Origin: Dryococelus australis
Taxonomy: Eukaryota; Arthropoda; Insecta; Phasmatodea; Phasmatidae
Length of the DNA: 64,000 nt
NCBI GenBank assembly: GCA_029891345.1
Contig: CM057000.1
Span: 137,748,663-137,812,662, forward strand
Reading direction: 5' to 3'
Part shown: positions 56,775 to 64,000 of the stretch, piece after piece
Position numbering within the stretch: the first letter of the stretch is position 1
How the letters are laid out: each line of letters opens with the position of its first letter
The notes under the pieces: model-generated
What the model was told of the DNA's origin: nothing
Seen by the model: only the letters and a program-made list of their open reading frames with translations
The model's database searches: none
Program-made: the position numbers and the translations under genes

Positions 56775-56945
56775 GAGAGCGAAGTGGAGTGTATTCGACG
56801 GCTCTTAACGTCGGGGTCACGAGAACCAACGAGGATGAAGCAGCGCCGGAAAACGAGAGCGGGAGAAACGGCAGATCCCCGAGAAAACCCGCCGACCAGC
56901 GGCATTGCCCGGCACGATTCCCACGTGGCGAAAATCCGGGAAAAC
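56775..56945 (-). mobile_element. SINE 3' portion
   Basis: On the minus strand it reads CGGATTTTCGCCACGTGGGA, ATCGTGCCGGGCAATGCCGC, GGCGGGTTTTCTCGGGGATC and GACGTTAAGAGCCGTCGAAT. The tRNA-like head is missing: at its 5' end the sequence passes into a C-run. 5' truncation is usual for retroposons. Confidence 0.85.
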
Positions 56946-57738
56946 GCCTCCCCCCCCCTTTTCACGTCTGGTATTCGAACTTTGTTAGCTTAGCCACTTC
57001 TCCAAAGCCGTGTCCGAATTCAGGTATATACTGGCGTACTTGCATCCTTGCATACTTCACTTACCCTTGTCACCTAACTTGATGAATTCGGACAGGCAGT
57101 CTTGTTGGCTTCGGTAAACGTTATTAGCCAGCTAACCACTGTTAACGTACGTGTATTCCGACTAAGAATTTTATAATTGCCGAAAAGTTTAGGGGTTTAA
57201 TCAAGTATTAAATAATATTTCAATTTTATTTACATAACATTTATTATCTTGCATTATTATACGCGAGATTGCAAATTTGATTGCTGGTTCTATCTTAGCT
57301 TCTGTAGGTTAGGAACATAGGCCTAATACGAACTTATTGTTTAGGCCCTTTCTTAGGGTAAAAATTGATATAACTTATTAACTCAGTTCAAAATTATATG
57401 CCTACGAAGTAGTAATGTCGCCTTATTGAACTTTAAATAAAACAATTATGTCGAAAATCAATGGTAACCTACAAATTACTTCTCAAAATGGCGGCACATA
57501 TTCCGCAAGTACGCGAGCAGTATACATATTTGTTTACTTATATACTTGCATATTTTACTTGCAATTAGGACAGAACTTACGACGTCATTTCTGGGAACAA
57601 CTACGCATAAGTATGTACTTAAGGCGAATTCAGACCCAGCCTAAACGTGGCCCTAGTTTGAAAGAGGAAGAACAAGAAGCTGAATTGTCGTTCCGTAGTA
57701 TTGCTTCCCACGTGGACCGTTACGTCATAACAACAAAG
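56946..57738. other. Anonymous DNA
   Basis: No gene recognised. A short inverted pair (GTGTCCGAATTCA at 57010-57022, TGAATTCGGACA at 57082-57093) may mark a small element whose ends I could not define. Confidence 0.4.
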
Positions 57739-58356
57739 TAAAAACTGTTCACGGTAAAATTAGCACTTTTGAAAGCCCTGCTTAAGATCTACTTGTATGC
57801 ATTTCGTGTATTCTTTTGCCATATGTGAAACTGAAATTGCCGTAGACGTAATCGCTTTATTTGTACGTTGCTCAAGTGAAAATTTAAAATTTTGAGAAAA
57901 TTAAATGTCATGCATACTTACTATTTCTTACACGTATCGGCCTATGAATTTAAAAAAATTCGGAAAACTAAATAAACTATTTCAATATTCACAGATGTTC
58001 GCATAACGAATTTAATTCAACGTTAAAACACGAATTACTTTCCCTCAGTTGTTACCAACTTAACTGGCCGCATGTCAATCAGTGAGTCCGTGAAATATTG
58101 ATAAACGTAAATATTTTACAAATAATTTTAGTGTTACAATTATGCACTAAAGCAAAAAATACAATATAATTTTAGTATTCACAAATGTTTAATTAACACT
58201 TGTAATTTAATGGAATTACTTTCTATCCGTCGTTGTCAATTTTACTGGGCGCGATACAGTCAGTGCTGTGCCCCGCTAAAACATACGCTGGTAGGGGCAG
58301 TGACGTTTTTAAAAAGTTGATTTCAAAAGTGCTCACTTTACCGCGAACAGTCTATA
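57739..58356 (+). mobile_element. Long GTTCAC element with internal partial duplication
   Basis: Starts TAAAAACTGTTCACGGTAAA and ends TTTACCGCGAACAGTCTATA. The core segment from AAATATTTTACAAAT-like sequence to ACCAACTTNACTGGGC is present twice in diverged form (GAATTACTTTCCCTCAGTTG and GAATTACTTTCTATCCGTCG), making this copy ~618 bp instead of ~400. The second half is closer to the 62576 copy. It may be a recombinant of two subfamilies. Confidence 0.8.
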
Positions 58357-58916
58357 CATGAGATTACAAAGGTGAAAGAGCCGCAAATATTCCACGAACT
58401 CCGAACTCACACGCCAACGAAATGGCTTCGTGGGGCACTAAAATGTTGGAAGGCTGTTTGTCGAACGGAGCCTGGTAACCTACTTGCTGTAGCACATTCA
58501 CTATTACCTTCAACTTTCCTGAAGTCCTGCTGAAGTTATACTTCCAGGATACTGCTACGCCGCATGCAAACAAAGGTTAGAAAATTACTCCAACGGGCCA
58601 ACGCGCTGCATTCGTGCTTGCTCGGTGTGATTACACTTTGCATAGGAACTATTTATTAATGGCAATTACCAACACACAATATTTCCTTTCTGTATATAGC
58701 CATATTAGTTACGAATGAAATGTTGTAATTTGTAGATAAAAACATAATTAATAATTTAATTTGACACAAAAATAAGGTAACATAATGTCGACACACGTAT
58801 GAAATGCTTGTGATGCTCGGCATGTTTAGGAAACAACCACACACGTCATACATGGTATTTTTTTCAAAGGTTTTCATTCAAAAAGTGTGAAGTAATTGCG
58901 AATAGACTAGTTATAG
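58357..58916 (+). repeat. Dispersed repeat R, longest uninterrupted copy
   Basis: Carries CTTTCCTGAAGTCCTGCTGA, AGTTATACTTCCAGGATACT, GGAACTATTTATTAATGGCA, GCATGTTTAGGAAACAACCA and TTCAAAAAGTGTGAAGTAAT, in the order of 12240 and 31690. It is about 560 bp with no inverted ends recognised and no coding frame. A good reference copy for the family. Confidence 0.6.
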
Positions 58917-59235
58917 CCGGCAGCACGGCCCGTTTCTACACTGTAAGAAATAATGGGAAAATTACCTGACAGGTGTAAGGTAATATTCGCAAACTTGTGG
59001 GGGGAAACATAGTTTTCCTCACGGGTAAGATTAAATTACCGCACTCTGGAGTAAAATTCACGTACATGGTAGTGGAAATTACCATGCATGGATGGGAAAG
59101 TTAACTTACGACGCGTGCATCTCTTCCGTAATGATGTTAACAGCTAAGTGGTGGGATGGGTAGAAGACACGATATTTTCGCACACTAATTTTCAGTGAAA
59201 CTGAAAAGCTGTCGTCGTGGTATAATTGATAGCGC

Positions 59236-59313
59236 ACCAACAAGTGCACCACCCACCCACCAGCAAGTGCACCACCCACCCACCAGCAAGTGCACCACCC
59301 ACCCACCAGCAAG
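59236..59313. repeat. 23-bp minisatellite
   Basis: Unit AGCAAGTGCACCACCCACCC plus ACC, three to four times with one or two changes. No stops occur on either strand, so open frames with GGWVVHLLV-type repeats appear. They are artefacts. Confidence 0.92.
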
Positions 59314-59523
59314 TGTCGACGGTTTTTGGGGTTGAGGGTTTGGATACTGTTTGTAAGGGATATAAGAAAAAAAAACTAGATGTATTAACACGCCGGGATA
59401 TTTCTAAATATAATATTATTATATAAAATAGTTAATTTTCCCTTACTTGTATGGGATTTTCCCGCCACTTTTTTTTTTCAGGAAAATTTTCGTACGATTA
59501 TGGAATAGTACTTTGCATGTTAG

Positions 59524-59979
59524 GAGTTAGTTGGAGCTGCGCGTCCAAGGTCAAGAAGCGAGGGAGCAATACGGGCGACACTAACACGCACGCCTAGTGT
59601 ATCATCGCTCCTACGCGCAAGGCATGCAGTGCTTCCGTCGTGGTCCTGTACTGCGCAGATTATATCTGTAGCAGTGGGGGTTTATTACACGCGAAGAAAT
59701 CCCACGGATCAAACTACATCCGTACATTTGTACTTTTCTCCTGCCGTTCAAGGAAAATGCACAGGAAAGCTTTAAAAATGCGATATTTCACTATCTTCAC
59801 GAATTTATTTCCTAAAAGAATATACTTAATATGACAATAGTGAAATAATAGGGACGTAGATTTTTATTTATTATTTTTTTTTATCTTCTCTGACGAAAAG
59901 TTGTATTCGCAGAACATTTATTTACCGAGATACGCGTATTCCCGCAAACAACTATTTCACAGAAAAACGCGGAGGTCCC
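59524..59979 (-). mobile_element. TTAA-flanked TIR element, ~456 bp
   Basis: Minus-strand copy of 28489-28946, sharing CGCGTCCAAGGTCAAGAAGC, ATGCAGTGCTTCCGTCG, TGCGATATTTCACTA and CGGAGGTCCC. The right flank is TTAA (59980-59983). The left flank has decayed to TTAG (59520-59523). Confidence 0.75.
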
Positions 59980-60351
59980 TTAACTGTAAGGGAATTTGAC
60001 CTCAAATTGTTTCTACAGCGTAGAGCTACAAGGAATCTCGCGTCTGCGTGCTTATCTATTCTATGACAGAACTGTGCGATGGCGTTGGGAGAACACTCAC
60101 GCAGGGGTGGGAATGTCTCGGATTGCTCACGTCATCTCGACGTCCAACAAGAGTAAACTCAGCCAAACCCGTTTCTTTCCTCACATCCGTAAACACCCAG
60201 CGGTTTCACTAGCGATATAGGCTATTCACGGTGAAGTGAGCACTTTCGATGCCCTAGTTACTTTTTCCTTTCGGCAATAATTTTTTCTTTAACCGCCTTT
60301 TAAAAATATATCGCTACGTACGTAACGAATATGGCGCGTATGTTCCGCCGC

Positions 60352-60463
60352 AGGAACACGGGACTGGTGGTCCTCCTGTCAGGCGGCGATCCGGCAGGGC
60401 CTCCGGCGGGCTGGAGCTAGATGGTCTTGAGCCGCCATAGTCCCGACCTTATATACGAGCTGG
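60352..60463 (-). repeat. GC-rich 112-bp insert with 5-bp target duplication
   Basis: The sequence from AGGAACACGGGACTGGTGGT to ATATACGAGCTGG is bounded by GCCGC at 60347-60351 and 60464-60468, within the GTTCAC core. On the minus strand it matches 56062-56165 over about 100 bp. It differs by holding TATATAAG, a TATA-like word, near its minus-strand start. Class unknown. Confidence 0.6.
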
Positions 60464-60488
60464 GCCGCACTCTGAATTTAACGGGCTA

Positions 60489-61424
60489 CATTCGAAATCG
60501 GAATTAGTGAAAATTTCACAGTTGCAACCAGTCAAAAGTACTTGACTGATTCAACAGTCACTTCAGTGAATTTATCTGATGAATCAGCGGAAAACTGCCA
60601 GATTTACTTAACTTATTGATTGGTGGCATTTTCCACTGATTCATCGGTCATTTTTGTCACCGTTTACTCAGTGGTTTATTATTGACTGACGGATCAGTTA
60701 AACAGCGTCTAAAAATGACCGTCAAACAACGTTTAAAAATGGCCGCTGAACACCTTGTATCAAGTGAAATTACAACGAATAAACTATTAAAACCAATAAA
60801 AATAGTTTAAAAAAGCGGGTTACGTCTTTCAAAACGCCATTTTACGAGGTAACATGAACATTCAGCCTTTCGTTCCGGTTTTACGTCTTTCATTTCGTTT
60901 TCATGTAATCATCACAGCGCTCTGTTTGAAGATTCAAACTGCATATAATGCGATGACGAGAGTGCACTTATATATACTATTCGTTTTAACAATCCTAACG
61001 GTACAAATTAAACCAAAAGACGAAAAATAAGAGCATACAGTTTGAATCTTAACGTTTTCGATGTGAAACTATAAGACATATATTTTCCTGTCGTTACTTT
61101 AACTTGGCGCGGTAGCGCAGGTGTTAAGACACCGGCCTAAAATCGAATTACGGTAAATTGCGCGATATAAATAGTAAACTATTGTAAATATGTTTATTTC
61201 GGGTAATTATTTGGCTAAATTCAATAAAAACAATATTTAAATCTCCACTGCAGTCGGCTGTCATTTATTCAATCAGTGAAATAATTGCACGTCATTAATT
61301 AAATCAGTGAAATTTTTTCGCCGAAACAATTAGTGGGTTTCCTCTAATTCTAAGTGGAGCAATTTTCACTGATTCCAGTAGTTTAATCTCACTACGAATC
61401 AGTGGTTTCCATCTAACTCGAGGA
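60489..61424 (+). mobile_element. ~1-kb TIR element with tRNA-like core (copy 3)
   Basis: Left end CATTCGAAATCGGAATTAGT. The right end is degenerate (CGAATCAGTGGTTTCCATCT ... CGAGGA). TA flanks at 60487-60488 and 61425-61426. It follows the 44823 copy along its whole length, with AATGGCCGCTGAACACC, TTTTACGTCTTTCATTTCG, CACAGCGCTCTGTTTGAAG and GTGAAATAATTGCACGT. The tRNA-like part at 61105-61146 keeps the A-box and anticodon-arm half but has lost the T-arm. Confidence 0.82.
61105..61146 (+). other. Partial tRNA-like segment inside the TIR element
   Basis: TGGCGCGGTAGCGCAGGTGT followed by TAAGACACCGGCCTAAAATC. A strong A-box match (GGTAGCGCAGGTG) and a GTTAAGACACC... anticodon-arm region, then direct passage into ATTACGGTAAATT. 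Compared with 45449-45520 the B-box half is deleted. Confidence 0.5.
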
Positions 61425-61544
61425 TAAAATAATATATATTTATTGACTGTAATTACAAATGAGAGGGCTTTCAAAAGTGCTCGCTTTACCGTGAATAGCC
61501 TATACCTATTGCAGAAAAAGACACGCATTCTCAGAGTTGCTTAC

Positions 61545-61693
61545 GTCTTCTTCCAAGGACGCGCCGGATACGGCGGCCTCGTACGCGACGTTGGCATAAT
61601 CCGGTAGCATGAATAGTTGACGAGCGACAATGCATCGTCCTTGGAGAAGCATCCATGTTTCGTCTGCGCTCTGTATTCGAGAGCGGAGAGGCT
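61545..61693 (-). CDS. Candidate internal exon, function unknown
   Basis: On the minus strand a branch-point-like CTAAC and the tract TTTGTGTCTTTCCAG precede the segment, and GAAGAC|GTAAGC follows it: good acceptor and donor. The 149-bp segment is CpG-richer than its surroundings and open in one frame. That frame reads (E)PLRSRIQSADETWMLLQGR, CIVARQLFMLPDYANVAYEA and then AVSGASLEED. I recognise no family. The exon begins in phase 1 and ends in phase 0. A second frame is also open throughout, which weakens the case. The GTTCAC element at 60216-61504 would lie in the following intron. This is the best protein-coding candidate in the window, still weak. Confidence 0.3.
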
Positions 61694-62575
61694 CTGGAAA
61701 GACACAAATCTCGACCTCATAGTTAGGCACACATCTCCGGAAATGCTATCGCCATGGTGTTGAGAGCAGTGATCTTTGGTAGTGACTAGAGGAATTACTT
61801 CGTTTAAAGACGCGCTTTCAACGAACAGTTTTTCCAACAAGAAGAATGTCCCTACAACATGGGTTTCCTTCGCTGTTTAAATGTTTTTGTACTTTTAAAA
61901 CCCAGTTGTCAGGAAATACTTTCTATAACTACAAACAGATTCGTTGTAAAATATACAAAACGTATATTTGTAATACCATTACAAATGATAGGCTTGTATT
62001 ATAACTTAAATTACTAAGAAGTGGACAGAGAATTATCTCTTTCCTATAGAAAACAAGCGTAGTGAAATAATAAAAAGGAATAGGAAAAATAAATATTTCC
62101 AAATACAATTCAAGGGGGGGGGGGGGGTGGAATGAACAACACTTTGTCAACACGGTGACTGGATCCTTTGACCTTAATCACGAGACCAGCTTGTCTTACG
62201 AAGCTTCGAATTATTATTTTACTGTACATAGCAGTAAATACACACACAATATAGGTTAAGTTATTCTGTTAAAAAGAACGTATTTAGTTCATTTTTAGTG
62301 TTCTCTGTGGATATGAAACGTTAACATTTACAGTTAATGATAAATAGCGTCACGTGTTTTTAAATATGTAACCGTTTTATTATGATTATTTTTGTTAAGT
62401 GATTTATGTTATTCAAACTTGTAATAATTATCTTTTTTTTCACGCAATTACACTTTACATCACTCTTAGTTTTTGGACACACAGCTATAAACGGTTTTAT
62501 TTAGTTGGGTGTCCATAATTTTACTTGAGTTGGTGGACACGGGTCCATATGCTACAAACATTTTTTGAGGTCTAT
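61694..62575. other. Anonymous DNA
   Basis: No gene or repeat recognised except a run of about 14 G near 62114-62127. If 61545-61693 is an exon, this would be intron. Confidence 0.4.
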
Positions 62576-62948
62576 TAAAGACTGTTCACGTTAAAGTGAG
62601 CACTTTTGAAATCAACCTTTGAAAAATATCACTGCTCCTGCCTGCGTATATTTTAACGGGCACAACACTTACTGTCATGCGCCCAGTAAGGTTGGCAACG
62701 ACGGGTAGAAAATAGTCCCACACGTTAACGTTAAATTACAAGTCTTAAGTGAACCTTTGTGAATACTAATTTTTTTTTCTATTTTTTGCTTTAGTGCATA
62801 TAAATGTAACACTAAAAATATTTGTAAAATATTTACTTTTATAAAAATTTCTTCACATGCCCTTATGGTGGAATAATCCACAGTGTGCACACAAGTAAAT
62901 CTCAAGCAGGACGTTCAAACGTGCTCATTTTACCGTGAACAGCCTATA
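62576..62948 (-). mobile_element. Long GTTCAC TIR element
   Basis: Starts TAAAGACTGTTCACGTTAAA and ends TTTACCGTGAACAGCCTATA. The core in minus orientation has GCGCCCAGTAAGGTTGGCAA. It shares TTTGCTTTAGTGCATA (inverted) with the second half of the 57739 copy, marking a subfamily. Confidence 0.88.
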
Positions 62949-63135
62949 CAAACATAACTCTGGTAGTTTTACAGAAAGCGTAATTTTACAAGGTATCTGT
63001 TTGTACTGTCGCAAACATTCGCGAAACTACAAATAATTTGTCTATAAAATTCACAAAATACTTTTTTTTTTTTTAATAGTGCAAGACTGCCTTCGTGCCG
63101 TCGACGGCCTTCCTTGGCCGGCCAGGTCCCCTGAC

Positions 63136-63195
63136 CTGCCGCCTCTAGCACGTGTATAAAGTCAGCTGAGAGAGCAGCTTCAGCCACCAGTGCAT
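63136..63195 (-). CDS. Weak candidate exon upstream of 61545-61693
   Basis: On the minus strand CATGCTGCAG|ATGCACTGG ... GCGGCAG|GTCAGG gives a 60-bp segment open as (D)ALVAEAALSADFIHVLEAA. It enters and leaves in phase 1, which fits the phase-1 start of the 61545-61693 candidate. The acceptor lacks a clear pyrimidine tract and the donor is only fair. A match of phases has a one-in-three chance of being accidental. No function recognised. Confidence 0.18.
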
Positions 63196-63326
63196 CTGCA
63201 GCATGGATCGGCACTTGCAACTATTCTGGGACGGCAACTCGCAGAATTTTAATTAAACGTCTCTCTGAATCGATGCCCGAATATCGCTGCGTTTACGTAC
63301 GCTTGTGGTTGGCGCAACATGCACAA

Positions 63327-63386
63327 AATTTAGTATTCGGGTGTACAATTTAGTATTCGGGTGTACAATTTAGTATTCGGGTGTAC
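63327..63386. repeat. 20-bp direct repeat, three copies
   Basis: AATTTAGTATTCGGGTGTAC occurs three times in perfect succession, followed by a partial AATTT. Confidence 0.97.
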
Positions 63387-64000
63387 AATTTCGTCAGAAC
63401 AAATTGCCCATTCGTCTTGGTTTCTTAAGCACACAATTTAATCACCGTTTCCATTTCATGTGCCACTATTCATTGAATTTCGAAGTTTTATCCTGGAAGC
63501 GGCTATTTTTATAGCAATGAGTGTACGAGTAGAGAAAAATACGCTTTTTTTTTTTTTGTAACTTTAACTCTGTGTAGTTTGCGCGTATTTGCTGTTTTGC
63601 GTGATTATGGATCCGAGAAGAAAGTTTTCCACATTTGGTAAATCCCCTGCTTAACCGGTTGTCAAAATTTCGATTTTCGTTGCACCACTTAACCAAATAA
63701 CAATAAATACCTTCTATAAATTATCATAATTTGGAGCCGTCTATGCGACACGAAGATAACACGAGTATGACGTTGAAATAATATTCACTCATTACCCTTG
63801 CCGATTCTTGCAAACTTAAACGATGTAAATCTTGAACAATCAGCAGAAATGTGGATGATGAATTGATGGAATATCCTCACCGGGAACTAGTTGTCAAACT
63901 AGCGCTAAATTATCGTTCGTAAACTCCACGCCTTAATCAGTGATATCAATCGGTGGGAATCGCAAATAAATCAGCGATATTCAGCCGTTTTATTAATTAG

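Larger units (their letters stand above)
58939..60020. mobile_element. TIR element with CACTGTAAGAAA ends, interrupted
   Basis: TA at 58937-58938 and 60021-60022 flanks ends CACTGTAAGAAATAATGGGA and, inverted, CGCTGTAGAAACAATTTGAG, followed by AAATTACC / AAATTCCC. The interior includes a 23-bp minisatellite (59236-59313) and is interrupted by the TTAA-flanked element at 59524-59979. TIR match is short, so the pairing of these two ends is inferred from position and TA flanks. Confidence 0.45.
60216..61504 (+). mobile_element. Short GTTCAC element carrying two later insertions
   Basis: The left part TATAGGCTATTCACGGTGAA runs to GTATGTTCCGCCGC (60351). The middle CACTCTGAATTTAACGGGCTA (60469-60488) lies between the two inserts, and the right part TAAAATAATATATATTTATT runs to TTTACCGTGAATAGCCTATA. 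Together these give one ~240-bp element matching 2795 and 42371. The insertions are the 112-bp GC-rich element at 60352-60463 and the ~1-kb tRNA-cored TIR element at 60489-61424. Confidence 0.85.
62949..64000. other. Mostly anonymous DNA
   Basis: Apart from the weak exon candidate and the triplet repeat below, no gene recognised. Poly-T runs occur near 63063 and 63546. Confidence 0.4.

Noticed and set aside
59990-60220. Possible plus-strand exon after TTTCTACAG
   Set aside because: The acceptor-like site is the inverted terminus of the TIR element ending at 60020, and the donor is poor.
1-64000. CRISPR arrays, bacterial operons or prophage
   Set aside because: No regularly spaced short repeats with unique spacers, no ribosome-binding-site/ORF organisation and no bacterial gene. 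The content is eukaryotic throughout. The minisatellites have no unique spacers.

Overview
This 64-kb window looks like gene-poor, repeat-saturated nuclear DNA from a large-genome arthropod, most likely an insect. The support is an AT-rich background, many microsatellites, tRNA-headed SINEs, numerous short terminal-inverted-repeat (TIR) elements, remnants of Tc1/mariner-like and hAT-like DNA transposons, and no bacterial gene organisation. No open reading frame is both long and recognisable, and I call no intact protein-coding gene. Species cannot be read from the sequence. All family assignments come from reading the window by eye, and boundaries are usually good to a few bases.

Layout. 0-13 kb is mostly anonymous AT-rich DNA. 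It holds one short GTTCAC element, a hairpin, a small TIR element, a SINE and a ~290-bp tandem repeat. 12-16 kb is a cluster of a diverged dispersed repeat, a GTTCAC element, a small TIR element, a SINE, a hAT-like element and a foldback. 19-25 kb holds two paralogous blocks, two SINEs, a long inverted repeat, three BED-finger fragments and a Tc1/mariner-type transposase tail. 26.2-27.7 kb is a ~413-bp tandem array rich in GTTGG/CCAAC. 28-34 kb is a stack of TIR elements around a GC-rich, promoter-like island. 35.8-36.1 kb has a TATA box followed by a consensus splice donor. 36-43 kb carries more TIR elements, a hairpin and a 138-bp duplication. 44.8-49.5 kb contains two copies of a ~1-kb TIR element with a tRNA-like core, one sitting precisely inside a GTTCAC element, followed by a 31-bp minisatellite. 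50-53 kb has a 33-bp minisatellite, the second ~290-bp array and an inverted-repeat element carrying a transposase tail. 56-64 kb contains a GC-rich repeat, nested TIR elements and two weak exon candidates on the minus strand.

The most interesting observation is the ~1-kb TIR family (44823-45827, 47839-48936, 60489-61424). Its ends are dense in ACTGATTCAGT-like words, it inserts at TA, and each copy carries a tRNA-like segment in the corresponding place. The second is the GTTCAC superfamily, where near-identical 35-40 bp ends flank two unrelated cores and serve repeatedly as landing sites for other elements, so the order of insertions can be read directly.
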